Of a DNA stretch of 64,000 bases, positions 36,322 through 44,526 are shown in pieces. The number at the start of each line of letters is the position of its first letter. Position 1 is the stretch's first letter. The notes under the pieces were generated by a model. It did no database searches and was not told the origin of the DNA. It worked only from the letters and a program-made list of their open reading frames with translations. This DNA is from Amycolatopsis solani (GTDB lineage Bacteria; Actinomycetota; Actinomycetes; Mycobacteriales; Pseudonocardiaceae). The translations under genes were made by a program, and so were the position numbers. The stretch lies in assembly GCF_033441515.1 (NCBI RefSeq), contig NZ_JAWQJT010000002.1, positions 2,698,354 through 2,762,353 of the forward strand. The letters are read 5' to 3'.

Positions 36322-37619
36322 CAGAACCACGTCCGGACGAGGTCGACGACGGTTTCGCCGTCGGCCGCCGTCACCGGCAGCAGCGGCCACTTGTCGAACA
36401 CCGTGCACGGGTGCGAGAGGCCGAGCCCGATCCAGTCCCCGACCTCGACCGGCGACCCCGGCGGCAGCGTCAGGAACGCGTGCTGGTCGTTCATCTTCGC
36501 CACGATGTGGCCTTCGAGCGGCTCCGCGGGCCCGTCCGGCGTGCGGCGCAGCTGCGGCTCGGGCATGCCTTCGTCGAAGGACGCGTCGCGCTTGCCGATG
36601 GTCAGCAGCGCGAGCTCGGCCGACGGCTTCGACGTCACCTGCGCCCAGGCCCGCAGTGCCGGCCGGAAGGACTCGACGCCGTCGATGCGCGGGTGGTCGC
36701 CGAGCGGGGAGATCTCGCGGTAGAAGCCGTCGTCGTGGGTGAGGTAGGCGCCACTGCGCAGCACCGGCAGCACGTCGAGGCCGTCCGGCCACGGCTTGGT
36801 CAGCTCGTTCGCCACCTGGTCGAAGTAGGCGCTGCCGCCGGCGGTGACGATGATCTGCCCGTCGAGGAGTCCCTTGTCCGCGAAGGAGATCGCGAGGTCG
36901 CGCAGGCCGTCCACATAGGAACTGATCTTGGCGAGCGCGGCTTCGTCGGTGTGGTGCGACAGGGCGCCTTCGTAGCCGCCGGTGCCGCGCAGCCGCAGCA
37001 CCGGGCTGGCGTCCACCGCTTCGGCGACGGCCCAGGCGGTCTCGGTGTCGCGGACGCCCGTGCGGCCGCCGTCGGCACCGAGTTCGAGGAGGACGTCGAC
37101 CGGGCGCTCGCTGCCCGCGAGTGCTTCGGTCATCAGCTCGACGCCGCGGACCGAGTCGACCCAGCAGAGGAATTCGAAGTCCGGGTCCGCCGCCAGCTCG
37201 CCGGCCAGCCAGCGCAGGCCGGCCGGGTCGAGGAGCTGGTTGGCCAGCAGGATGCGCGAGACGCCGAAGTGCCGGTAGATCCGGAGGTGACCGGCGTTCG
37301 CGCAGGTCACGCCCCACGCGCCGTGCTCGATCTGGCGCGCGAACAGCTGGGGTGCCATGGTCGTCTTGCCGTGCGGGGCGAGCACGACACCGCGGGCGGC
37401 GCACCAGGCGGCCATCGTGCGCAGGTTGTGCTCGAGAGCTTCGTCGTCGATCACGACGAAGGGCGCGAAGAACCCGTCGGTGAAGAGGTTGAGCCGGCGT
37501 TCCGCGGCGTCTTCCAGGGTGAGCCCGGTCAGCGCGGGGGCGGCGGAGCGGAAGCGCCAGTCGACGCGCTCCTGGCGGAGGGCGGCGAGCGCGGCGGTGT
37601 TCATGGTGCAGTCGTTCAT
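36321..37619 (-). CDS. PLP-dependent amino acid deaminase (D-serine/D-threonine dehydratase-like)
   Basis: A 432-residue enzyme with an alanine-racemase-like N-terminal barrel. The PLP lysine is in LAPHGKTTMAPQLFARQ, and the C-terminal beta-domain has GEHVSRP-like metal contacts in altered form (VAKMNDQHAFL; LGLSHPCTVFDKWPLLP). The family comprises D-threonine aldolase and eukaryote-type D-serine dehydratase; gene context favours deamination of D-amino acids. ATG at 37619 has AGAGGT upstream; a second ATG at 37604 is possible. It is the first gene of the leftward operon and faces the kinase operon. Confidence 0.87.
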   Translation of the reverse strand: MNDCTMNTAALAALRQERVDWRFRSAAPALTGLTLEDAAERRLNLFTDGFFAPFVVIDDEALEHNLRTMAAWCAARGVVLAPHGKTTMAPQLFARQIEHGAWGVTCANAGHLRIYRHFGVSRILLANQLLDPAGLRWLAGELAADPDFEFLCWVDSVRGVELMTEALAGSERPVDVLLELGADGGRTGVRDTETAWAVAEAVDASPVLRLRGTGGYEGALSHHTDEAALAKISSYVDGLRDLAISFADKGLLDGQIIVTAGGSAYFDQVANELTKPWPDGLDVLPVLRSGAYLTHDDGFYREISPLGDHPRIDGVESFRPALRAWAQVTSKPSAELALLTIGKRDASFDEGMPEPQLRRTPDGPAEPLEGHIVAKMNDQHAFLTLPPGSPVEVGDWIGLGLSHPCTVFDKWPLLPVTAADGETVVDLVRTWF

Positions 37620-37631
37620 CGGCGGCGACCT

Positions 37632-37663
37632 CTGTTGCGTATGTTGCAACGACTGTTGCGCAT
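37632..37663. promoter_or_regulatory. Direct repeats in the divergent promoter, probable IclR operator
   Basis: CTGTTGCGTAT (37632-37642) and CTGTTGCGCAT (37653-37663) are 10 of 11 identical and 21 bases apart, two helical turns. Between them is ATGTTGCAAC with the palindrome GTTGCAAC. The site lies just upstream of the deaminase gene in the divergent promoter region, so it is a likely binding site for the IclR regulator encoded at 38703. Confidence 0.6.
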
Positions 37664-37731
37664 TTTGAGTGCCATAGGTGTAGCATCCGGGTCGCCACAG
37701 GTCAACGGGGTGAAGGGCAGGGAGACGGACA

Positions 37732-38706
37732 GTGACGAGCGGGCCCGAGGTGTTGTGTGTCGGCGAGTCGATGGCGATGTTCGTGCCCGCCGAGCCCGGT
37801 CCGCCGGACGAGGTGAAGCGGTGGCTGCGCACGATCGGCGGCGCCGAGTCGAACGTGGCCTGCAACCTGCCGGCGCTCGGGGTGACCAGCGGCTGGGTGA
37901 GCGCGGTCGGTGACGACCCGTTCGGCCGGGCCCTGCTGCGCGAGGTCGGATCCCACGGCGTCGACGTCAGTGCGTGCACCGTCGACCCGGCGCGCCCGAC
38001 CGGGCTCTACATCAAGGAAAGCGGCGCCGGCGGGAGCCCGGTGCGCTACTACCGCTCCGGCTCGGCCGCGTCCGGGATGGGCCCGTCGCTGCTCGATCGG
38101 CTCGACCTCGGCGGCGTCCGCGTGCTCCACCTGTCCGGCATCACGCCGGCGCTGTCCGACAGCTGCCTCGCGCTGGTCCGCGCGCTCCTGGCGATGCCCC
38201 GCGGTGACCGGCTGATCTCGTTCGACGTCAACTTCCGCCCCGCGCTCTGGACCGGCCGCGACCCGGCGCTGCTCGCGGAACTGGCCGGGCAGGCCGACAT
38301 CGTGCTGACCGGCGACGACGAAGCCCAGCGCGTGTGGGGGACCGGCGACCCGGCCGAACTGCGCGCTCTCCTGCCGGGTCCACGCACGCTCGTCGTCAAG
38401 CACGGCGAGCGCGGCGCGACCCTGGTGGAAGGGGAGCCGCTGTTCTCGCCGGCGCTGCGCGTCGACGTCGTCGAGCCGGTCGGCGCCGGGGACGCGTTCG
38501 CCGCCGGCTTCCTCGCCGCGACCCTGCGCGGCGCTTCCCCGCTGGAACGCCTGCGCCAGGGGCACCTGCAGGCCGCCGCGACCCTGCTCACCCACGACGA
38601 CGTCGGGGTACCGCTGCCCCGCACGGTCGTGGCTACCCTGCTGCAAGCCGACCCGGACGAGTGGCGTGCCGCGCGGCTGACCGGAGAGGGTGTGGTGCTC
38701 ACGTGA
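37732..38706 (+). CDS. PfkB-family sugar kinase (2-keto-3-deoxygluconate kinase-like)
   Basis: A 324-residue ribokinase-fold kinase. GGAESNVACNLPALG is the substrate-binding signature 1, FDVNFRPALW is typical of KDG kinases, and VEPVGAGDAFAAGFLAA is the anion-hole and catalytic base motif (Asp in GAGD). KDG kinase is the nearest description, but the substrate in this D-amino-acid setting is not certain. GTG at 37732 has GGGAG upstream. It overlaps the next gene by GTGA. Confidence 0.88.
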   Translation: MTSGPEVLCVGESMAMFVPAEPGPPDEVKRWLRTIGGAESNVACNLPALGVTSGWVSAVGDDPFGRALLREVGSHGVDVSACTVDPARPTGLYIKESGAGGSPVRYYRSGSAASGMGPSLLDRLDLGGVRVLHLSGITPALSDSCLALVRALLAMPRGDRLISFDVNFRPALWTGRDPALLAELAGQADIVLTGDDEAQRVWGTGDPAELRALLPGPRTLVVKHGERGATLVEGEPLFSPALRVDVVEPVGAGDAFAAGFLAATLRGASPLERLRQGHLQAAATLLTHDDVGVPLPRTVVATLLQADPDEWRAARLTGEGVVLT

Positions 38707-39461
38707 GTCAGAGCTTGGACCGCGCGCTGACGCTGCTGAACTCGATCGCGAAGGACGCGCGCACCCTCGACGACCTGGCCGACGAGATCGGCGTGCACAA
38801 GTCGACCGTGCTGCGGCTGCTGCGCACCCTCGAACAGCACCACTTCGTCCGGCGCGAGGGCACGCGGTACTACCGGCTCGGCAGCGCCATGTTCGACCTG
38901 GCCAACCAGGCGCTCGACTCGATCGACGTCCGGCGCAGCGCCCAGCCCGCGCTGGCCGCGCTCAACGCGCACACCGGTCACACCGTGCACCTGGCCAGCT
39001 ACGACGACGGCGAAGTCGTCTACATCGACAAGTACGAAGGTCGCCACTCGGTGCGGATGTACTCGCGCGTCGGCAAGCGCGCGCCGCTGCACTGCACGGC
39101 GGTGGGGAAGGTGCTGGTCGCCGCGATGCCCGCGGCCCGCCGCGAGGAGATCGCGCGGTCCATCGAATACCCGGCGCTGACCCCGAACACGATCACGACG
39201 CCATCGGACTTCCTGGCGGAGCTCGAACGCGTGGCCGACCGCGGGTACGCCGTCGACAACGCGGAGCACGAGGACTTCATCCACTGCATCGCGGCGCCCG
39301 TCCGCGGCGCGGACGGCGAGGTGCTGGCCGCGGCGTCGATGTCGGTGCCGAAGGTGCTGCTCGACTACGAAGGCCTGCTCGCACTGGTCCCGGACCTGCG
39401 GGCGGCGACGCACGAAGCTTCCGTCCACAGTGGATGGACGGGGAACGGAAAGGGGCACTGA
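38703..39461 (+). CDS. IclR-family transcriptional regulator
   Basis: A 252-residue regulator. The N-terminal winged helix has LDDLADEIGVHKSTVLRLLRTLEQHHFV, and the C-terminal GAF-like effector domain has HTGHTVHLASYDDGEVVYIDK and PLHCTAVGKVLVA. It is encoded in the middle of the kinase-RidA operon and faces the D-amino-acid operon, so it very probably controls both through the repeats at 37632-37663. The start GTG overlaps the kinase stop and its own stop overlaps the RidA start (TGATG). Confidence 0.92.
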   Translation: MSQSLDRALTLLNSIAKDARTLDDLADEIGVHKSTVLRLLRTLEQHHFVRREGTRYYRLGSAMFDLANQALDSIDVRRSAQPALAALNAHTGHTVHLASYDDGEVVYIDKYEGRHSVRMYSRVGKRAPLHCTAVGKVLVAAMPAARREEIARSIEYPALTPNTITTPSDFLAELERVADRGYAVDNAEHEDFIHCIAAPVRGADGEVLAAASMSVPKVLLDYEGLLALVPDLRAATHEASVHSGWTGNGKGH

Positions 39462-39844
39462 TGAGCAAGACGGCAGTTTCCACCGAGAACGCGCCGAAGC
39501 CGCCGGCGAAGTTCTCGCAGGCCGTCCGCAAGGGGAACCTGCTGCAGGTCGCCGGCCAGGTCGCGTTCGACCCGGCCACGAACGAGATCGTCGGCGACGA
39601 CGTCGTGGGCCAGACCCGGCAGACGTTCAAGAACATCGAGGCCGTGCTGGCCGAAGCGGGCTCGAGCCTGGCCGACGCGATCATGGTCCGGGTGTACCTG
39701 ACCGACACGGCGCACTTCGCGCCGTTCAACGAGGTCTACAACGAACTGATCGGCGACGGCCCGCACGCCGCGCGCACGACGGTGTACGTCGGCCTCCCGG
39801 GCGAGCTGCTCGTCGAGATCGACGTGCTCTGCGTGCTGGACTGA
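39461..39844 (+). CDS. RidA-family imine/enamine deaminase
   Basis: A 127-residue YjgF/RidA-family protein. VRKGNLLQVAGQVAFDP, DVVGQTRQTFKNIEAVL, MVRVYLTD and the late Arg-Thr in AARTTVYVG (the keto-acid-contacting Arg) match the family. RidA hydrolyses reactive 2-aminoacrylate and similar intermediates released by PLP dehydratases, which fits the deaminase in the divergent operon. ATG at 39461 is coupled to the IclR stop. Confidence 0.92.
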   Translation: MSKTAVSTENAPKPPAKFSQAVRKGNLLQVAGQVAFDPATNEIVGDDVVGQTRQTFKNIEAVLAEAGSSLADAIMVRVYLTDTAHFAPFNEVYNELIGDGPHAARTTVYVGLPGELLVEIDVLCVLD

Positions 39845-39848
39845 GCCC

Positions 39849-39880
39849 CCGGTGGGCCGGGTTTTCGCCCGGCCCACCGG
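39849..39880 (+). terminator. 13-bp hairpin with TTTT tail
   Basis: CCGGTGGGCCGGG pairs exactly with 39868-39880 around a TTTTCG loop and is followed by TTTTC. It sits between the convergent ridA-like and ACC deaminase genes and can stop both. Confidence 0.85.
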
Positions 39881-39883
39881 TTT

Positions 39884-40879
39884 TCAGCCGAGGACGCTCG
39901 TGTAGCCGTTGAGCGCGAGCTGCCCACCGAGGTGGGCGTAGAGGACGGTCGAGTCCTTCCCGATCTCGCCGCGGCCGACGAGGTCGATGAGGCCCGCCAT
40001 GGACTTGCCTTCGTACACCGGGTCGGTGATCATCCCTTCCAGCCGGGCACACGTCTCGATCGCGTCCACAGTGGACTTGTCCGGGATCCCGTAGATCCCG
40101 GCGTGGTACCGGTCGTCCAGCTCGACCTCGGGGATCTCGCCGGCGCCGATCAGCTCGGCGGTGTCGCGCGCGATCCGCGTGATCTGTTCGCGAGTTTCGG
40201 CCGGCTTCGCGGAGGCGTCGATGCCGAGGACGCGCCGCTTCTTGTGCCCGGCCACCCCGGCGACCATCCCGCCCTGCGTGCTGCCGGTGACCGAGCAGAC
40301 GACCACGGTGTCGAAGAAGACGCCGAGTTCTTCTTCTTGGCGTTCCAGTTCGACGATCCAGTTCGCGAAGCCCAGCCCGCCGAGCCGGTGGTCCGAGGCG
40401 CCCGCCGGGATGGCGTACGGCTTCCCGCCACCGGCCTCGATCTCGGCGACCGCGTCCTCCCAGGCCTGCTTGAACCCGATCCCGAAGCCGGCCTGCACGA
40501 GCCGGACGTCCGCGCCGAGGATCCGCGAGAGCTGGATGTTGCCGACCTTGTCGTAGAGCGGATCGTGCCAGTCGACCCAGCTTTCCTGCACGAGCACGGC
40601 CTTGAGCCCGGCCCGCGCCGCGGCGGCCGCGACCTGCCGGGTGTGGTTGGACTGGACGCCGCCGATCGAGACGAGCGTGTCGGCGCCTTCTTTCAGGGCG
40701 TCCGCGACGAGGTACTCGAGCTTGCGGGTCTTGTTGCCGCCGTAGGCGAGCCCGGAGTTGACGTCTTCGCGCTTGGCCCAGATCTCGGCCCCACCGAGGT
40801 GCGCGGTGAGCCGTTCGAGCGGGTGCACCGGCGACGGCCCGAACAGCAACGGGTAGCGCGGGAAGTCGGCGAGGGTCAT
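39884..40879 (-). CDS. acdS: 1-aminocyclopropane-1-carboxylate deaminase
   Basis: A 331-residue PLP enzyme that turns ACC, the plant ethylene precursor, into 2-oxobutanoate and ammonia. Lys50 in [10 protein letters not shown] binds [18 protein letters not shown] and LVQESWVDW are family motifs. Tyr289-Glu290 (DPVYEGKSM) and Leu317 (AHLGGQ) match Tyr294, Glu295 and Leu322 of the Pseudomonas enzyme, the residues used to separate true ACC deaminases from D-cysteine desulfhydrases. It is coupled to a GntR gene upstream by ATGA. Strongly supported. Confidence 0.94.
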   Translation of the reverse strand: MTLADFPRYPLLFGPSPVHPLERLTAHLGGAEIWAKREDVNSGLAYGGNKTRKLEYLVADALKEGADTLVSIGGVQSNHTRQVAAAAARAGLKAVLVQESWVDWHDPLYDKVGNIQLSRILGADVRLVQAGFGIGFKQAWEDAVAEIEAGGGKPYAIPAGASDHRLGGLGFANWIVELERQEEELGVFFDTVVVCSVTGSTQGGMVAGVAGHKKRRVLGIDASAKPAETREQITRIARDTAELIGAGEIPEVELDDRYHAGIYGIPDKSTVDAIETCARLEGMITDPVYEGKSMAGLIDLVGRGEIGKDSTVLYAHLGGQLALNGYTSVLG

Positions 40880-41520
40880 CGGTCCTCCAGGAGGTCGGTC
40901 CAGATGGTGGCGATCACGGAGACGGCGGTGGCGGCGTCGTGGGCTTCGAGGGCGTCGATGAGCTTCGTGTGGCGCAGGACCGAGTTCCAGGCGAGCGCGG
41001 AGCTGAACCGCGCGTGCTCCAGCCGGCGCAGCAGGGGGGTGTAGCGGTCGAGCGTCGCGGCGACGGCGGCGTTGCCGGCCAGCCGCACGGGCACGTCGTG
41101 CAGTTCGTCATCCGCCTTGACCGCGGCTTTGACGTCCCCGGCCTCGATGGCCTTGGCGAACCGATCATTGGCGGCCCGCATGGCGGCGATGTCATGGGGG
41201 CGGCATTTCGCGGCAGCCTGCCGGACGGCGAACTCGTGCAGCACCCGGACGATCTCCCGCGCGTCGAGGACGTCGGGCGACATCACTTCGGAGACGCGGG
41301 TGTAGCTCTGGGGCTTGGAGTCGACGAGCCCTTCTTCCGCGAGCCGACGGAGGGCCTCGCGGACGGGGGCCTTGGAGAGCCCGAGCTGCTCGGCGAGGTC
41401 GCCGTCGCGGAGTGGGGCACCGGGTGGGAGGGAGCCGTCGACGATGGCCTGCCGGATGTGGTCGTACGCCTCGTCGCGGAGGAGCGGGCGGACGACCTTG
41501 GGGAGACTCACATGTAACAT
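40876..41520 (-). CDS. GntR-family (FCD) transcriptional regulator of acdS
   Basis: A 214-residue regulator. The winged helix is [51 protein letters not shown], and the C-terminal FCD helical domain has Asp/His metal-ligand candidates ([27 protein letters not shown]). The ATG at 41520 is in the middle of a 26-bp palindrome and has no Shine-Dalgarno, so translation may be leaderless; GTG at 41511 is an alternative. It lies directly upstream of acdS with overlapping codons and probably regulates itself and acdS. Confidence 0.9.
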   Translation of the reverse strand: MLHVSLPKVVRPLLRDEAYDHIRQAIVDGSLPPGAPLRDGDLAEQLGLSKAPVREALRRLAEEGLVDSKPQSYTRVSEVMSPDVLDAREIVRVLHEFAVRQAAAKCRPHDIAAMRAANDRFAKAIEAGDVKAAVKADDELHDVPVRLAGNAAVAATLDRYTPLLRRLEHARFSSALAWNSVLRHTKLIDALEAHDAATAVSVIATIWTDLLEDR

Positions 41521-41532
41521 GTTAGATGTGAG
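41507..41532. promoter_or_regulatory. 26-bp near-perfect palindrome over the GntR start codon
   Basis: The arms CTCACAT (41507-41513) and ATGTGAG (41526-41532) flank the perfect inner palindrome TAACATGTTA (41515-41524). Only the pair at 41514/41525 fails to match, so 24 of 26 positions are symmetric. It covers both candidate start codons and is almost surely the autoregulatory operator of the GntR protein. Confidence 0.8.
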
Positions 41533-41701
41533 TTGGCGGGAGAGCAAGGGTGCTGATCGGCCTTGGTGCTCTACCTATGTCTGCGCGACCTGCGCGCCCA
41601 GTGTTGCCTGCGCGGCCGGTACCGCCGACTCGCCGCCCGCACCGCCTGCGCGCCACTCGCGACGCCCCGCGACCCGCAGGCACCCCAGCCGCCCGTGCCA
41701 C

Positions 41702-41763
41702 GGTGCGTCTCATGCACCCAAGGCGGCCTTCGGTGCGTGAGACGCACCGAAGGCCGCCTTGGG
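41702..41763. repeat. Nested inverted repeats with two exclusive hairpins
   Basis: Arms 41717-41738 and 41742-41763 (22 bp, exact) share the segment 41738-41748 with an alternative 11-bp pairing to GGTGCGTCTCA at 41702-41712. The 283-base gap 41521-41803 has no gene. It may be a two-way terminator for the DUF1844 gene, or a mobile-type repeat. Nothing else is seen in this gap. Confidence 0.7.
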
Positions 41764-41803
41764 GCGCTGGGTCCGGTACCCCGCCGAAGGTCGGGGCGGA
41801 GGC

Positions 41804-42157
41804 TCAGTAAACCGGGCCGGTGTACTTCTCCCCAGGCCCCTGACCAGGCGGATCAGGCACGACGGACGCTTCCCGGAACGCCTTCTGGAGCGACTGCAGA
41901 CCGTCCCGCAACGGGCCGGCGTGCAGGCCGAGGTACTCGGCGGAAGCCGTCACCAGGCCGGCGAGTGCGGTGATCAACCGGCGGGCCTCGTCGAGGTCGC
42001 GGTGCGGGGAGGTCTCCGGGTCTTCGTCGGCGAGGCCGAGCCGCTCGGCGCCGGCCGACAGCAGCATCACCGCCGCGCGGCTGATCACCTCCACGCTCGG
42101 GATCTCCTCGAGCTGCCGGGCGGAATAGGGGGGCTGTTCGGGGGGTTGTTCTGACAC
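41804..42157 (-). CDS. DUF1844 family protein
   Basis: A 117-residue soluble protein. IPSVEVISRAAVMLLSAGAERLGL and DLDEARRLITALAGLV are DUF1844 signatures; the function is unknown. It is conserved next to infC in actinobacteria and is transcribed in the opposite direction, as here. GTG at 42157 has GGAAGGG about 8 bases upstream. Confidence 0.9.
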   Translation of the reverse strand: MSEQPPEQPPYSARQLEEIPSVEVISRAAVMLLSAGAERLGLADEDPETSPHRDLDEARRLITALAGLVTASAEYLGLHAGPLRDGLQSLQKAFREASVVPDPPGQGPGEKYTGPVY

Positions 42158-42320
42158 GTCTGGTACCCTTCCACGAGCGACCAGCCCCCGAGCGATCGGG
42201 GGCGGCAAGTGGAGCCCCGCTCCCACCCGCGTCACCGTACAGGTGTCCGGGTCCGGTCTCGCCCGGACGTCATGTCCAGGGTGAAGAAGTGTCCTCCGGG
42301 GCACGATCGGAAACAGAGTG

Positions 42321-42349
42321 GGCCCCGCGCACCGACAGGTGACGGGGCC
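42321..42349 (+). promoter_or_regulatory. Hairpin in the infC leader
   Basis: GGCCCCG and CGGGGCC enclose a 15-base loop, followed by TTCGCT, about 60 bases before the infC start. It resembles a short attenuator in the leader of the IF3-L35-L20 operon. The 254-base gap 42158-42411 otherwise holds the divergent promoters; no named riboswitch is recognised. Confidence 0.4.
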
Positions 42350-42411
42350 TTCGCTATGTGGGCACCAGGTCGAACGAGAACAGGAAACATTCCTCGGACC
42401 AAGGAGGCCCC

Positions 42412-42975
42412 ATCAGCTCCGAGACACGCATCAACGACCGAATCCGGGTGCCGGAGGTCCGACTCGTCGGGCCCGCCGGTGAACAGGTCGGCATCGTCCG
42501 GATCGAGGATGCGCTGCGCCTGGCGCAGGAGAACGATCTCGACCTCGTCGAGGTCGCGCCGCAGGCCCGCCCGCCGGTGTGCAAGCTCATGGACTTCGGC
42601 AAGTTCAAGTACGAGAGCGCGCAGAAGGCTCGCGAATCGCGGCGCAACCAGCAGCTGACCGTCATCAAGGAACAGAAGCTGCGCCCCAAGATCGACCAGC
42701 ACGACTACGAGACCAAGAAGGGTCACGTGTCGCGCTTCCTGGCGGCGGGCAACAAGGTCAAGGTCACGATCATGTTCCGCGGTCGCGAGCAGTCCCGGCC
42801 GGAGCTCGGCTACCGGCTGCTGCAGAAGCTCGCCGAAGACGTCACGGAGCTCGGCTTCGTCGAGTCGTCGGCCAAGCAGGACGGTCGCAACATGATCATG
42901 GTGCTGGCCCCGCACAAGAACGTGAAGCCGAAGGCGAAGGCCGAGGCGGCCCCCGAGCCGACCCCCGACGCGTAG
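42412..42975 (+). CDS. infC: Translation initiation factor IF-3, ATC start
   Basis: Binds the 30S subunit, blocks premature 50S joining and checks the initiator codon. The 187-residue product has the N-domain ([18 protein letters not shown]), the Lys-rich linker ([10 protein letters not shown]) and the C-domain ([17 protein letters not shown]). I place the start at ATC 42412: AAGGAGG lies 4 bases before it and the protein then starts as in M. tuberculosis (I-S-x-E-T-R). The GTG at 42358 in the same frame would add an unrelated 18-residue tail and lacks a Shine-Dalgarno. A weak start such as AUC or AUU lets IF-3 repress its own translation. Confidence 0.93.
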   Translation: MSSETRINDRIRVPEVRLVGPAGEQVGIVRIEDALRLAQENDLDLVEVAPQARPPVCKLMDFGKFKYESAQKARESRRNQQLTVIKEQKLRPKIDQHDYETKKGHVSRFLAAGNKVKVTIMFRGREQSRPELGYRLLQKLAEDVTELGFVESSAKQDGRNMIMVLAPHKNVKPKAKAEAAPEPTPDA

Positions 42976-42995
42976 GCGCCGACCAGCACGAGTCA

Positions 42996-43024
42996 GCGGC
43001 TCACCGGAATCTCCGGTGAGCCGC
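42996..43024 (+). promoter_or_regulatory. Perfect 13-bp hairpin between infC and rpmI
   Basis: GCGGCTCACCGGA pairs exactly with 43012-43024 around a 3-base loop, ending 19 bases before the rpmI start. It could act as a partial terminator or an L20 operator-like structure tuning the ratio of IF-3 to the ribosomal proteins. Confidence 0.6.
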
Positions 43025-43043
43025 CGCACGAAAGAGGACTGAA

Positions 43044-43238
43044 ATGCCGAAGATGAAGACCCACAGCGGGACGTCCAAGCGGATCCGCGTCACGGGCACG
43101 GGCAAGCTGCGCCGCCAGAAGGCCGGCCGCCGCCACCTGATGGAGAAGAAGTCGAACCGCCTCACCCGCCGTCTCGAGGGCACCACCGAGCTGGCGAAGA
43201 CCGAGGCCGGCCGCGTCAAGCGCCTGCTCGGCATCTGA
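43044..43238 (+). CDS. rpmI: 50S ribosomal protein L35
   Basis: A 64-residue basic protein with [21 protein letters not shown] and [16 protein letters not shown], the L35 pattern. ATG at 43044 has GAGGA upstream. Second gene of the infC operon. Confidence 0.97.
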   Translation: MPKMKTHSGTSKRIRVTGTGKLRRQKAGRRHLMEKKSNRLTRRLEGTTELAKTEAGRVKRLLGI

Positions 43239-43305
43239 TCCCGCAGAACTTGCTGTAACCACCCGGGGCGTCCCCCTCGCCCCCTGAGATCGACAGGATG
43301 GACCC

Positions 43306-43680
43306 GTGGCACGCGTCAAGCGGGCGGTCAACGCCCAGAAGAAGCGTCGCGCAACTCTCGAACTGGCCAGCGGCTACCGCGGCCAGCGTTCGCGGCTGTA
43401 CCGCAAGGCCAAGGAGCAGACGCTTCACTCGCTCAACTACGCCTACCGGGACCGTCGTGCCCGCAAGGGTGACTTCCGCCAGCTGTGGATCACCCGCATC
43501 AACGCGGCGGCCCGCGCCAACGGCGTGACCTACAACCGGTTCATCCAGGGCATCAAGGCCGCTGGTGTCGAGGTCGACCGCAAGATCCTCGCGGACCTCG
43601 CCGTCAACGACGCCGCCGCCTTCACCGCGCTGGCCGAGCTCGCCAAGGCCAACGTGAACACCGAAGCGAAGTCGGCCTGA
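43306..43680 (+). CDS. rplT: 50S ribosomal protein L20
   Basis: A 124-residue rRNA-binding protein: [46 protein letters not shown] and the C-domain [24 protein letters not shown]. The start is GTG at 43306. L20 can bind its own mRNA in several bacteria; the hairpin at 42996 is the only candidate target seen here. Confidence 0.97.
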   Translation: MARVKRAVNAQKKRRATLELASGYRGQRSRLYRKAKEQTLHSLNYAYRDRRARKGDFRQLWITRINAAARANGVTYNRFIQGIKAAGVEVDRKILADLAVNDAAAFTALAELAKANVNTEAKSA

Positions 43681-44492
43681 CCGGCAGCTTTCCCCGGCCC
43701 GGGGCGGATCCGTTCACCGAACGGACCCCCCGGGTCGTTGCTGCGCGCAAGTTGACGCGGCGCGCGGAGCGCGACAAGACCGGCCGCTTCCTGGCCGAAG
43801 GCGCCAACGCCGTCGAGGCCGCGCTGGCCGGCGGCACGGTGCACGAGCTGTTCGTCACCGCCCGCGCGGCGGAGCAGCACGCGGACCTGGTCGACGCGGC
43901 CCGCGAGGCCGGCGTCGCCGTCTCGCCGATCACCGACCGCGCCGCGGACGGGCTGTCGGAAACCGTGACGCCCCAGGGCATCGTGGCCGTCTGCGCGCTG
44001 CTCGACCGGCCGCTCGAAGAGGCCGTGACGCCGGGCGCCCGGCTCGTCGTGGTGCTCGTCGACGTCGCCGACCCCGGCAACGCCGGCACGGTCATCCGCG
44101 TCGCCGACGCCGCGGGCGCCGACGCGGTCGTCCTGGCCGGCGACACCGTCGACCCGCACAACGGCAAGTGCGTCCGCGCCGCCGCCGGCAGCCTCTTCCA
44201 CCTGCCGATCACCCGGGTCCGGGACGTCCCCGCCGCGCTGGCCGCCTGTTCGGCCGCGGGCCTGCGGACGTTCGCCGCCCACGGCTACGCCGACGCCGAA
44301 CTCGATCGGGTGGATCTCGCCGCCCCGACCGCGTGGGTCTTCGGCAACGAGGCCCACGGCCTGCCCGCCGACGTCCTCGAGCGGACGGACCTCGCGGTCC
44401 GGATTCCCCTGTACGGCAAAGCGGAGAGCCTCAACCTCGCCACCGCGGCGGCGGTCTGCGTCTACACGAGCGCGCTGGCGGCCCACCGCTAG
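43677..44492 (+). CDS. tsnR: SpoU/TrmH-family 23S rRNA 2'-O-methyltransferase, CTG start likely
   Basis: A SAM-dependent SPOUT methyltransferase of about 271 residues. The N-terminal L30e-like RNA-binding domain ([29 protein letters not shown]) precedes the knot domain with [39 protein letters not shown] and [18 protein letters not shown]. It follows rplT as tsnR does in M. tuberculosis. No ATG or GTG in frame covers the conserved PRVVAARK segment; the only upstream starts are CTG at 43677, overlapping the rplT stop as CTGA, and TTG at 43752, which would cut that segment. CTG is therefore preferred but not proven. Confidence 0.87.
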   Translation: MTGSFPRPGADPFTERTPRVVAARKLTRRAERDKTGRFLAEGANAVEAALAGGTVHELFVTARAAEQHADLVDAAREAGVAVSPITDRAADGLSETVTPQGIVAVCALLDRPLEEAVTPGARLVVVLVDVADPGNAGTVIRVADAAGADAVVLAGDTVDPHNGKCVRAAAGSLFHLPITRVRDVPAALAACSAAGLRTFAAHGYADAELDRVDLAAPTAWVFGNEAHGLPADVLERTDLAVRIPLYGKAESLNLATAAAVCVYTSALAAHR

Positions 44493-44526
44493 GCTCTCCC
44501 GGACCAAGACCGTTCCGGGGGAATCC

